A stretch of 64,000 nt of DNA from Sesamum alatum (lineage: Eukaryota > Streptophyta > Magnoliopsida > Lamiales > Pedaliaceae): contig JACGWO010000005.1 of the NCBI GenBank assembly GCA_034509735.1, forward strand, positions 36,486,479 through 36,550,478, in the 5' to 3' direction. A model generated the notes under the pieces. The model saw nothing but the letters and a program-made list of their open reading frames with translations. It searched no databases and had not been told where the DNA came from. Position numbers and translations under genes: made by a program. Position 1 is the stretch's first letter. Each line of letters begins with the position of its first letter. This document shows, in pieces, positions 1 through 10,709 of this stretch.

Positions 1-2
1 GC

Positions 3-95
3 TTCTGTGACTTGCTTTCAGTAAATGTACCTCCCGATTTGAACCACTACCTAAGTTATCTATCGTCAGCTGTCACCGATTTGTATAGGAAATGA
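3..95 (+). CDS. Possible C-terminal end of an unidentified gene (cut by window edge)
   Basis: A reading frame open from base 3 runs for 30 codons to TGA at 93-95. Its composition looks protein-like (for example VPPDLNHYLSYLSSAV), unlike the AT-rich low-complexity frames nearby. A CTTTCAG that could be a splice acceptor ends at base 21, so the last exon may begin there. I do not recognise the family. A chance frame of this length is quite possible, so this is a tentative call. Confidence 0.28.
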   Translation, partial: FCDLLSVNVPPDLNHYLSYLSSAVTDLYRK

Positions 96-539
96 TCAAC
101 TTTTTTATAGTGTATCTAGCACATAAAATGTTGATTTTAAATGAATAACATTGAATGATCATTTCATCTAAAAATTAAAATTTTTAGAAAAGAAAATCAT
201 TCTAGTATCTATAATAGTTTAAATGTGTATATATAGACTATGATTCGATCACCATTATTTACAAAATTAGTGCACGGATTAGCATTTTCTTAATTAATAA
301 ATAATAATTTTATTATCATTAATTACTTATAATATGAATTAGTTCTTTGGTAGGGTTAGATCTGATTACATTATTGAATAATCTAATAGTTTCTATATGT
401 AATTGGTTTTCAGAATCTAAAGTCTCCATCAATATGGATTTGGTTAGCACTCAGAATGGTCAAATACACTTTATTACGTGTGATGATCATTTCCATTTAT
501 CTGCAGTGTCTCCCGGTCTTGGAGAATAATTCCTTCTCC

Positions 540-545
<6 letters not shown>

Positions 546-570
<25 letters not shown>

Positions 571-594
571 TAATAATAATAATAATAATAATAA
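546..594. repeat. Poly(A) followed by (TAA)n microsatellite
   Basis: About 24 A are followed by roughly eight TAA/ATA units. The rest of 96-614 is AT-rich non-coding DNA in which I see nothing else. Confidence 0.9.
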
Positions 595-614
595 AATAAC
601 AGTAATTAATTTTA

Positions 615-966
615 GGATAAATTACAGTCAACTCCCCTGAGATTTGACATAATTATAAATATTCTCTTATTGTTTGAAAAATTAAAGTTTTAGAAAAATT
701 AGCCAAGGCAAATTGCATGATTGCGCATCTGTATAAAAAACTTAAGAAACCTCTCCCTGCACATTGTAGTCCAAATTTTTTTTAAGAATTAAATAAAAAA
801 TAATTCAGTGCATAAGGGCATTTTGGTCAATTTACCTATAAAAATGAATGGAAATGAGTTATTTGTTAGACGATTACAAACCTCAAAGGAATATTTATAG
901 TTTTTCAAACAACAAAAGGGTATTTATAATTATGTCAAACCTCAGAGGAGGTAGTCGTAAGTTACT
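615..966. mobile_element. Fold-back MITE, GGATAATTAC family, copy 1
   Basis: The left arm (AATTACAGTCAACTCCCCTG) is answered in inverted orientation near 935-955 (CAAACCTCAGAGGAGGTAG). Both arms carry the same phrase, TTTGAAAAATTA or its complement. Near-identical 9-bp flanks, TTAATTTTA at 606-614 and ATAATTTTA at 967-975, are consistent with a Mutator-type target-site duplication. It codes for nothing. Relatives lie at 3272-4119, 4507-5044 and 24863-25262, and in a CK1 intron. Confidence 0.6.
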
Positions 967-1023
967 CATAATTTTAATTATCATCTTTTTAATCTTAGCA
1001 GATAACAATAAGTGGCACATTAT

Positions 1024-1402
1024 GGGCAAAATACTTTTTTGGTCACGTAAGACTAGGGTATTAGTTGTTTTGGTACCACAACTTAAGTAGGTGGTTGTTT
1101 TAGTCCCATAGAACACGTTTTTCAGTTTTTTTGTCCCAACACATGACATTTTGGGACAAAAAAAAAACTGAAAAATGTGTTTTATGGGACTAAAACAGCC
1201 ACCTACATTTGGGACCAAAAAAACTGACAAACGTGTTTTATAGGACTAAAGCAACCACCTACCTAAGTTGTACATGATTTTTTTTTGTGACAAAAAAAAC
1301 TGAAAAGCGTATTTTATGGGACTAAAATAGTCACCTACCTAAGTTGTGGTACTAAAATAAATAATGCTCTAATCTTACGGGACTAAAAAAGCATTTTACC
1401 CG
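1024..1402. mobile_element. Fold-back Mutator-like MITE (GGGTAAAATG ends)
   Basis: The left end GGGCAAAATACTTTTTTGGT pairs with the inverted right end (complement GGGTAAAATGCTTTTTTAGT). Inside are several inverted and direct copies of a motif built on TTTTAGTCCCATA and AGGTAGGTGG. CACATTAT flanks both sides (1016-1023 and 1404-1411), giving a target duplication of about 8-9 bp. There is no credible coding content; open frames across it are repeat translations. Confidence 0.65.
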
Positions 1403-1411
1403 ACACATTAT

Positions 1412-2029
1412 TGTAGTTGAGATGGTTTCATATCTTGCTATAATTAGCACTATAGTGGACTAGAGCACATTTGATATGTGTCCACTAATTTTTAATATAT
1501 TTATTTAATTAAATAAATAAAAGAAAATAAATTAATAGTTTATCAGTGCTACTAAAATATTTTAATTTTAGCTTTAGACGTGCATCAATATAGAATTATT
1601 GATAAATCAAGTGATCATTAAAGGGGTGCTTTTATGTAAAACTAAAAATAAAATCGAGTGATCAATGATCGTATTTTACCTTCATACTGATCGAGATTTT
1701 GAAACAATTGAAACACACAATCAGAGGAGTCAGGTCCTGCCGGACATGATCATTCTGACGCTCAATTCAACTAATAGATCGGATAATTAGGTCGTATAAA
1801 AAGTAAAAACATGATAGGTCTAATACATAACAACACAACATGCCTTATGCCACGGTGTTTGGAGCGTATTTATAGTTGTTGTCCTATGTACGGACGACAT
1901 TTGGGATGGCTTGGATGGCTCCACGTGCCCCCCCAATCTAAGGCCACAACAATAAAAAAGAAAATATGTTGTTTATAAACATGGTGCTTGAAATTAAAAC
2001 CCTTGAAACTGCGATGAAAATTAAATACC
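1412..2029. other. Intergenic, no recognised feature
   Basis: Mixed-composition DNA without a credible gene. The stretch 1690-1930 is less AT-rich (for example CAGGTCCTGCCGGACATGAT) and looks like a degraded repeat. I could not assign it to a class. Confidence 0.4.
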
Positions 2030-2400
2030 CAAAAAAATTACATTTATGGTCTTGTAACCATAGGTCGTTAGCATTTTTGATCCTGTAACTTACTCCACTT
2101 ACACATTTAGTTCTTTTTTTTTTTTTTTTGACAAATTTAGTGTTGAACAACTCACATTTAGTTCTTTTTTTACAAATTTAGTCATGCAGGTCTTGACGAT
2201 TTTGATCTCATTCTCACTCGAGTAAATGTCATTTTTAGTCCAGTAACTATGTATCTTCATAATCAAATTTATCAACAATTGACTAAATTTGCCAAAAAGA
2301 ACCAGATCTAATATGTATTGAACTAAATTCGTACAGAAAAAGACTAAATGTAATAAACTAAAGTTACAAAACTAAAAATATAATTTTATCTAATTACCCC
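2030..2400. mobile_element. Degenerate fold-back element with 'ttTAGTcc' arms
   Basis: The left half carries TTTATGGTCTTGTAACC and CATTTAGTTCTTTTT. The right half carries matching inverted phrases (GACTAAATGTAATAAACTAA, AGTTACAAAACTAAAAATA). This is the usual look of an old plant Mutator-like MITE. I could not fix the ends or a target-site duplication. Confidence 0.4.
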
Positions 2401-2651
2401 ATTATAGATACTGCAACTTATTAATTCATAAACCTGTCATTTTCACAATCTTTTTTCCATCTTCAAAATTAAAAATAAAAAATAAAAAAATAATAAAAAA
2501 ATAAAAACACGGATTATGGGTATAGTCTAAAAAGAAATGGGTACGAGAATCCTCTGCGATCACAAATCAGTGTACAAGACTACTTACAACCTTCAGTTTG
2601 AGCCCTGACCCGTCTGATTTGACATAAAGTTCATACAGCGGGCCCCGCCTG

Positions 2652-2796
2652 CACGTGGCCATCCATCTGACTGTCGACCCATTTCCCTTGTCTTTTTTCG
2701 ACGGGTTACAAGGAACACCCACTCAGTCCCCCTCCAAGATCACGCCACGTGGGCCGATCATTGCGGGGCCACATCGTGTTGTCTGAGTCGACGTGG
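2652..2796. promoter_or_regulatory. Cluster of three ACGTGG (G-box/ABRE-like) sites
   Basis: CACGTGG occurs at 2652-2658 and 2746-2752, and ACGTGG at 2791-2796, inside a conspicuously GC-rich island (about 2620-2840) surrounded by AT-rich DNA. Such clusters bind bZIP/bHLH factors in plant promoters. No coding sequence is evident within 3 kb on either side, so this may be a promoter relic, a distal element or chance. Confidence 0.35.
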
Positions 2797-3271
2797 ACCA
2801 TACACCACTGCCTTGTCTTGTCTACTCTCAGACCCCTCATCTCTATTTTATGGTGATAATATCTTTTGAGTTTGATCAAAAATATTTTATTATGGTTTTT
2901 ATTTGGTTTGACTCAATAAATATATAAGATTAATTTTATTATTTTCGACCAAACAAAAATAAAACAAAGGCGATTATTTTTTTTCTTTCTAAAAGAGGAT
3001 CCAAACTGATTTATCAATTCTCTCTAGACTTGAACCATTATTTATATTTCATGAAAATATATAGAATATTATAATTGAGTCACTTGATCGTCTTCGTCCC
3101 TATACAGATAATCAGTATAACAATCTCTCTTTGAACATAATTAAGTAAATCTCTCATAAAATACACTATAACTTGGATCATGCTTAAAGAGTGAACCGAT
3201 CATCGCAATTCCATCAAAATATAAAGTGAATTTATCGAATAATTTCATTATCATAGAGAGAGAGAGAGAGA

Positions 3272-4119
3272 GAATTATATTATTCTCCCATGAAGTTTTG
3301 TGAAATTACACATAGACTTTCTCTGATTTGAAAAATTACATATAGTATTCTTGAAATTTGCTTTCGTCTAACAAATAAGTCTATCCATTAATAAAATTCA
3401 CCGAATTAGACATTCTGGGCACTACTTCCTCGAGACCAGATTGCCCCATCTTTTCCTTCTAAGATTGTCACGGCCTTCTCTACATTTTTTTTTTTTGAAT
3501 TTGAACAGGTTTGTTTTTTATTGTATCTTCTCCTTTGACTTAGTTTTCGCTCTCCTCCACTAGCTAGTATCGGAACGAGCATTCTGCTTTCTCAGTGTGA
3601 GGAGTCGTCCCGAAATCGAATTCACTTTGTCTGACAAGCTCCCAAAATGTATCAAATCCTCCTTAGAGTGAAGGAAAAAAGGACAACTATCGCTTGAAAA
3701 GATCTCCACTAAAAAAAAAAAAAAAAAAAACAGAGAGAGACTTAGTGGATATTAATAAAAAGAACAGGAGGAAACATCATCTGTACCCTCGATAATTTTT
3801 TGTTGATTTATTACAGGTCAAATAAATTTTTTCTGATCAAACTATCCTTATACATCTTCACACATTAATACATATGAGGAGGTATACCTTCATCCTAAGA
3901 AGATTTATTTGACCTACAATAAATCAGTGATAAGTCAATCAATGATAAATATCGATTGTCATTCAGTTATTTTTTAATACCAACAAATTCAATGAATTTT
4001 GACTAACGAATGGACCTAATTGTTAGACAGAAACAAACCTCATAAATATAATTTTTCAAACCACATGAGATTTATGTGTAATTACTCCAAATCTCGTGGG
4101 AGGACGGTAGAAATCATCC
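3272..4119. mobile_element. Fold-back MITE, GGATAATTAC family, long member
   Basis: The left arm (AAATTACACATAGACTTTCT, then GAAAAATTACATATAGTATT) is answered by an inverted right arm near 4000-4100 (AAACCACATGAGATTTATGT, GTGTAATTACTCCAAATCTC). The internal AATAAATCAGTGATAAGTCA stretch is shared with the element at 4507-5044. A less AT-rich unique centre (about 3420-3700) is extra compared with that relative. I could not identify it as a gene fragment. Ends are approximate. Confidence 0.55.
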
Positions 4120-4506
4120 AAAAAGAAAAAAAGAAAATTGAAAGAGAAAATAGGGTCCATTAGGCCCAGTTAACATTTATTGGGCCAAATAATATAAGAT
4201 AGTTGTTGGGTTGGGTAAAGAACTTACATTTGGCCATATAGTTTTATTTTGGGCCAAGTGTGAAATTAAAGCCCAAAACATTGTTCCTGATCAAGATGGT
4301 GGTCGATATATGTTTACTATTTATATATTTTCATTTAATGTTTCTGGAAATGTGTTTACTATTTTTGTCAATTAACACCACTGTATGATTTCATAATTAT
4401 CATTTAATTTTTTTAATTATTGATATCATTTTAAAGTTTCTAAAATATTTCACATTTTCTGCACTTATTGCGGCTCGATTCTATTTTTCATTCGTCATTA
4501 TAATTA

Positions 4507-5044
4507 GGGATAATTACACTCCCTTCCCCTGAGGTTGGGTGTAATTATACATAAATCCCCTATGGTTTGAAAAATTATTTTAGTATCCCTGAATTTTGCT
4601 CCTGTCTAACAAATAGGTCTATCAGTTCGTCAAAATCTACCGAATTTGTTGATATTAGCAAAAAAAAAAAAAAAAGAAAAGGAAGAAGAAAAATCAATAT
4701 TTACCATCAATTGACTTATTACTAACTTATTGTAGGTCAAACAAATCTTTTTTACGACCAAATTACCTTATATATCTTCGCATGTTAATGCATGTGAGGT
4801 GGTATATCTTCGCAGTTATAAGGATATTCTAATCATAAAAGATTTATTCGGTTTGCAATAAGTTAGTAATAAGTCAATCAAGGGTAAATATCAATTTTTG
4901 TTAATATCAACAAATTCGATGAATTTTGACTAACGCAAATACTTATGTTAGACGTACGCCAATCTTAGGGGTACTAAATATAATTTTTCAAATCATAAAA
5001 AGTTTACGTGTAATTACATCAAACCTTAGAGGTTTAATTATCCC
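4507..5044. mobile_element. Fold-back MITE, GGGATAATTAC family, clean member
   Basis: Ends are GGGATAATTACACTCC on the left and the inverted TTTAATTATCCC on the right, with arms of about 150 bp. The 9-bp flanks TTATAATTA (4498-4506) and TTATAACTA (5045-5053) differ by one base, which fits a Mutator-type insertion. No coding content. The 350 bases after it (5054-5400) are AT-rich with nothing recognisable. Confidence 0.7.
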
Positions 5045-5400
5045 TTATAACTATTAATGTACAAAGTTAAAAAATCAACTTAATTAAAAAAAATCATGAC
5101 TAACTTGTAAACATATATATTTTTGACAAATGCCTTTTTTCTATAAATGTATAATTAAAATAAAACACAAATAAATATGATTTTACACGTGCATCTGAAT
5201 ATGGCTGCTACTAATTTAAATAAAGAAATACATCATAATTACCATGTCTTTTTATGTAATTTTTTTAGTTTCCCCGCATATTTATATGAATATTTAGTAT
5301 ATCCTAAATTAATAATAAATGAGAAAATAATTAATAATTTTATTTATGTACAATATATATTACGAAAACATTTTTTTAAAAAAATTACCATTTTTATCTA

Positions 5401-5723
5401 TCTATACTAATATATATATATAAAAAAAGAAAGATTTTATATATTCACGAACGATGGTCAGTGATCCCGCCACTCAAATTTTAACTATAACAATTATATC
5501 CTTAAATAGATAATTTCAGAGATTAATTGTAATTATTATTTTTTTTTACCAAAGTGAATCAACGTTATTTTATCATTACTATACAAGTTTTTGTTGTGTC
5601 GATAATACATAAAGTTATTTTTTTAAAAATATGATTTGTTAGTTTATATATTTTATTTTGATTAATAATATATTTTATAACATAAAAAAATATTTATATA
5701 CACCGGCGTGCCATGACAGCTAG
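5401..5723 (+). mobile_element. Non-autonomous Helitron-like element
   Basis: It starts TCTATACTAATATATA directly after an A and ends GCCATGACAGCTAG directly before a T. The 5' TC, 3' CTRR and insertion between A and T are Helitron hallmarks, and there is no target duplication. A GC-rich stretch (CACCGGCGTG) lies just before the 3' end, where the Helitron hairpin is expected. The same termini recur at 15190-15720 and 40039-40438. Confidence 0.65.
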
Positions 5724-6224
5724 TTAGTTAATAAAAAATATTTTTTGTGGGATAATTTAAATATGCCATATTTATGGGCGCGACACTAATAGAAAGGTGT
5801 AAAAAGCGTTGGTTGCTAACTAACAATTTCTCTTTTAGATTTAATAAAAAACGGAAAGCGGATGGAATTAAGACCAAATTCTGGGCCGCTAACGTAAGGT
5901 AACACGTAGTAGTAGTTGTTCTTGTCAGAATTTGATCCTTTTCTTCTCCAAAAATAGGAAAAAACCACACACTCGAGACGCAGTAAAATCTCACATCAAC
6001 TCAGAGCTGAGATCTAAATTCTAATCAGTAATGCTATGCATTTATTCCCTTTTTCTTTCTGAGATTTTCTACAAATTTTCAGTTCCCAACACCGTACAAA
6101 TCTTGATTCGTTTTCACTTTCCTCCGTTCCGACATTGCGTTTCTGTTTGTTTCGTTTCCTGAGCTGTGTGATTGTTGTATCAGGCAATCCAATTCAGATC
6201 TGCCCAGATCCATACTTCGGTTCT

Positions 6225-7139
6225 GTAAGCACTTTTTTCCCTCCTGATCTGATTGTCTTTTGCTGTCTTGATTTGCTGATTCGATGCTTTTCGTATTGGA
6301 ATGTGCCGTTGGTTTTGCTGGGTTTCGGACTTTATTCGTGTTCTTGCAATGCTGTTATGTGGGTGTTGGATTGTCCTTGTTTTTACTGCATTTGTAATGA
6401 ATGTGAAGTTTCTCAGGATATGGTGTTGTAGATCTGCTTTGATGGAGCTGTGCTTTTGAGTCGATTCATGGAAGAAGATTGAGTTGTGTCTCTATGTGGA
6501 ATTTGGGTTTTTGATGTAGGATCCAGTTTGACTGGGGACATATTCAGACAAACAAATTAGCTTTGATGAAATTGATGTGGCATTCTTCTGTTGTGTAATA
6601 AACTGTGGGGTGGAATTAATTTTCCAAGTAAGTGTTAATAGTGACTATTGCTGATTCTGTTAAGTTAGGCAATTATGCACTGAATTTGTTGGTGTGTACT
6701 TAGTCCGTGGAGATCGCGGTAGTATCAACCTAAGTAGCTATTCTCCGTTTCTGGTCGGGACGAAGGAAATCCGGTCGCCCGAGGATCATGGTTTTTTCAT
6801 TCAAATTTGTGGTTTTGTTGTTACACAAGAGAGTTCATCCTTGAATCAGAATAGACGATTTTCTTTCGTTCTAATTCTAATAATTGCAACCGTACTTCTT
6901 AAAAGGATTATGCATTCAATACAACTTCCAATTCTGAAAGCTAATTGCTTATAAATGTAGCATTTATCAAGATTTTAAAAGTACGATACTTTTACATGAA
7001 TTACAGGCTGATTACCTTTTAGAACCCAAACTTGTGTTAGTTTTTCACTTGTTTTCTTGGGTTTGCTTAATACCTCGTGCTTGCTAAATCAGATTTTTAA
7101 CCAGGAGTTATCCCAATCCATTGTGCAATTATGTTACAG
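6225..7139 (+). other. 5'UTR intron of the PMT gene
   Basis: A consensus donor (TCT/GTAAGC) and acceptor (TTACAG/G) enclose 915 bp between a presumed leader exon (about 6000-6224) and the exon that carries the start codon. The leader after the intron has one short upstream ORF (ATG 7206, TGA 7221-7223). Open frames inside the intron have no protein-like content. The transcript start is inferred, not seen. Confidence 0.5.
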
Positions 7140-7294
7140 GTTGCTTCATAGTCTATTTTCTTACCCGAATTTGTCATTTCTCAAGCCCGACACCAGAATC
7201 TCAGTATGAGATCGTCTTTTTGACCGACAAGGTGCAAGCGCTCAGGTCGAAGGAGGATCTGAAGGTTTCTAAAGAATTACCGAAGCTAAACTAA

Positions 7295-9924
7295 ATGACG
7301 AGGGGGAGATCAGATGCGGCGCAGAAGAAGCGCTTGTTGACTTCTGTGTGTATTGTGGCTGTATTTCTTGTCTTTCTGTATGTCTACTTTGGCTCTAAGA
7401 GTTCTGGTGAGTCTGCTCTAGAGTACGGCAGCCGCTCTTTGAGAAAACTAGGGTCGTCATATTTAGGTGGAGATGAGGATTCTGATCTTGGTCACAAGCA
7501 AGACGAATCATCAGTCAAGTTTGGGCTAGATGACGGGGAGGATGGTTTCTCCCCAAAGAGCTTCCCGGTAAGTTTTTCAACTACTTGGCAGATTTTATGC
7601 AAATTACTGCTTGAATAAAAAGAACCTACTTTGCACTATCTGTTGTTTGTCTTGTGATTCTAGCTGATGACTTGTCATAATTATTTCCGTTCCACCCTAA
7701 GGTCTGTGATGATCGTCATTCAGAGTTGATCCCCTGTCTGGACAGAAATCTTATATATCAATCAAGATTGAAGTTGGATCTGTCTCTGATGGAGCACTAT
7801 GAAAGACACTGCCCGTTACCTGAAAAGCGATTCAATTGCTTAATTCCACCTCCACCGGGATACAAGGTGCGTATCTGAAGCAGAATGCAATTGTTTTTTA
7901 TGTCATTGTGTTGAATTTGGTTAATATTTTGTTCCTGTTCTTATTTTTATCCCTTTATTCATTTTTTTCTTTTTCTGTTCGAAATTACAGGTCCCGCTCA
8001 AGTGGCCAAAAAGTAGAGATGAAGTTTGGAAAGTAAACATTCCCCACACTCACCTTGCAACGGAGAAGTCTGACCAGAACTGGATGGTTGTTAAAGGCGA
8101 AAGGATTCGTTTTCCGGGAGGAGGCACCCACTTTCATTATGGAGCAGATAAATACATTGCTTCAATTGCAAATGTATGTTTCTTTCTCTTGAAGTGTCAA
8201 GAATTCATGAAGCCGATTATCTTAACGATGTGTCCCTTTAACTTTTGAATTCCATCATAATATTTTTTGTCCCCGAAGCTGTTAAATTGGGATGATTAGC
8301 CCATAACAACCAACGAATAGGAGAACCTTGCTTCTGGTTCTGATCATTCTTTCATTTGCAGATGCTGAACTTTTCAAACAATAACTTGAACAATGAGGGA
8401 CGATTGCGCACAGTTTTCGATGTCGGTTGTGGCGTTGCTAGTTTTGGCGGTTACCTCCTTTCATCTGATATCATTGCAATGTCATTAGCACCTAATGATG
8501 TTCACCAAAATCAGATCCAATTTGCTCTGGAGAGAGGAATTCCCGCATCTCTAGGTGTTCTTGGGACAAAGAGGCTTCCTTATCCAAGCCGGTCTTTTGA
8601 ACTTGCCCATTGTTCTCGTTGTAGAATTGATTGGTTGCAGAGAGATGGGATCCTTCTGCTTGAGTTGGATAGGGTGCTCAGACCCGGAGGCTATTTTGCA
8701 TACTCGTCCCCTGAAGCTTATGCTCAGGATGAAGAGGATCTGAGAATATGGAAGGAGATGAGTGCACTTGTCGAACGTATGTGCTGGAGAATTGCTGCTA
8801 AAAGAAACCAAACCGTCATTTGGCAAAAGCCTTTAACAAACGACTGTTATTTGGAGAGAGAACCTGGCATTCAGCCACCTCTCTGTCGATCTGATGATGA
8901 TCCTGATGCTGTTTGGGGTGTACCAATGGAGGCATGCATTACACCTTATTCCGAACGTAAGCATCTTATTACATTATATATTTCTTGAAAAAAATAGGAA
9001 GGAAGCTGTTAATTTCCTTAGTTAATATTGTACTTCTCATCAACAGATGATCACCAAACAAGAGGCAGCGGACTGGCACCATGGCCTGCCCGGTTAACTT
9101 CTCCTCCTCCACGTCTTGCTGATTTGGGTTACACGAGCGAAATGTTTGAGAAAGACACGGTACTTGGAAATACAGTCACACAACTTTCCCTTTTCCTATT
9201 TTTGCCCTCCCATGCTTGCTTATCTTATGCTCTTGCATCCAAGATAGACAAAGGACGTACACGTTAACTCTGTGGATTCCGTTTGTGCGCAGGAACTTTG
9301 GAGGCAGAGAGTTGATAACTATTGGAATCTCTTGAGCCCGAAGGTCAAGCCCGATAGTCTGAGGAACCTGATGGATATGAAGGCACATTTGGGATCATTC
9401 GCTGCCGCTCTGAAAGACAAGGACGTATGGGTGATGAACGTTGTGCCTGAAGACGGACCCAAAACACTTAAGGTCGTCTTTGATAGAGGCTTGATTGGCA
9501 CAGTTCACAACTGGTACGCGATTCCTTGCTACTAAAGCTCGCGTTTATTCACATCTGTACCCTCTTTTGGAAGTTTGATCATGTTATCCGATTTACTTAC
9601 AGGTTTGAATCCTTCTCAACGTACCCTAGAACCTACGATTTGCTCCACGCTTGGACTGTGTTTTCCGACATTGAAAAGAAAGGTTGCAGCGGCGAGGACC
9701 TACTCCTTGAGATGGACCGTATTCTCAGGCCTACAGGTTTCATTATCATCCGTGATAAACAACACGTTATCGATTTTGTAAAGAAGTATTTATCTGCATT
9801 GCACTGGGAAGCATTCGCCACTGCTGATTCATCTTCAGAACCCGGCCAAGATGGAGATGAAGTCGTGTTCGTCGTCCGTAAGAAACTGTGGCTGACGAGT
9901 GAAAGCTTGAGAGATACAGAGTAG
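7295..9924 (+). CDS. PMT3: Probable methyltransferase PMT3/PMT8-like (QUA2/TSD2-related family)
   Basis: Seven coding exons, 7295-7567, 7702-7866, 7991-8173, 8362-8956, 9047-9159, 9293-9513 and 9603-9924, join in frame to 623 residues, a normal length for the plant PMT family. These are type II Golgi membrane proteins thought to methylate pectin or other wall polysaccharides using S-adenosylmethionine. A short basic N-terminus (MTRGRSDAAQKKR) precedes a membrane anchor at about residues 14-32, then an acidic linker. The S-adenosylmethionine motif VFDVGCGVASFGG is at 225-237. Family blocks RFPGGGTHFHYGADKY, LDRVLRPGGYF, HAWTVFSDIEKKGC and LLLEMDRILRPTGFIII are all present. One oddity is W-F-E at residues 517-519, where I remember the family having W-C-E. 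The symbol follows gene order relative to Arabidopsis; PMT8 is an equally close candidate. Confidence 0.93.
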
Positions 9925-10390
9925 ACCTCCCGACGGGGCTGATCGATTCGCCTCAGCGTTAGCGAATTTTTACATCATCTTGGGATCTAAGAAACTTATC
10001 TCAAGAGTTCATTTTGTAGACATTCTGTAATGCTTGTTTCTTCCAGTTTAGTCGTTGTGACTAGCCATTGACAAGTTCTATTTATAGGTATTCTTAATTC
10101 TTGCAGTGCTGTCGAAATCTGTTGTTGGGAAATGTCTTAGTTGCCTCCCCAAGATGCTCAATAATTATTCTTACCTTAATATATTCTGCTACAAATCTTT
10201 CTCAGTCGAATCATCGTTTATATATTTATGGTTCTTTCTACTATTCTTGCATCTCTTCTTCACTTGCAGGCTTTATACTGCAATATTAGTTTCTACGTAA
10301 GATGGTGTGGGCGTTTCCTATTCATACCCGAAATACAAGGTTTTGAAACTTTAATGTTAGGACAATCACATCTCATAGAAGTGGATGTAA
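9925..10390 (+). other. PMT 3' UTR and downstream spacer
   Basis: T-rich sequence following the PMT stop codon with several TTTGTA/TGTAAT phrases typical of plant 3' ends. No exact polyadenylation signal can be assigned, and there is no further gene before the CACTA MITE. Confidence 0.45.
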
Positions 10391-10640
10391 CACTAGAAAA
10401 AATATTACTATTACCTACGATTTTATTGTCTATGCATTAAAACTGTGGTAAATAATTATTATTAATCACAATTAAATAAAAATCGATGAAAATACGTAAC
10501 TTATCCACCATAAAAACTATTTTTGTCATGGTTATAAGTCATGGTAAATATGTGTGGCCGTGATTATTGACTTTTTACTATAGCTATTTAGTGCTAACCA
10601 TGGCAATTAGCCATGGTTGAATGTAATACTATTTCTAATG
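10391..10640. mobile_element. CACTA-type MITE
   Basis: It begins CACTAGAAAAAATATTACTA and ends ATTTCTAATG, the inverted terminus with one change from CTAGTG. A 3-bp TAA lies on each side (10388-10390, 10641-10643), as expected for CACTA transposons. Internal CATGGTTA-type motifs recur in both orientations and are shared with the element at 28350-28633. No coding content. Confidence 0.72.
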
Positions 10641-10709
10641 TAAAAACTACAAAAATTGCTTAATACCACAACACGAACACGAATGAACGACACACAATTG
10701 GGGCTCCAT

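Noticed and set aside
895..1230. 111-codon frame on the - strand
   Set aside because: A translation of the repeated arms of the fold-back element at 1024-1402, with repeating peptide phrases that reflect the DNA repeats.
5177..5410. 77-codon frame
   Set aside because: Phe/Tyr/Ile/Asn-rich low-complexity translation of AT-rich DNA running into the Helitron.
6135..6431. 98-codon frame upstream of PMT
   Set aside because: It lies over the leader exon and the 5'UTR intron, with no domain and a good donor site inside it.
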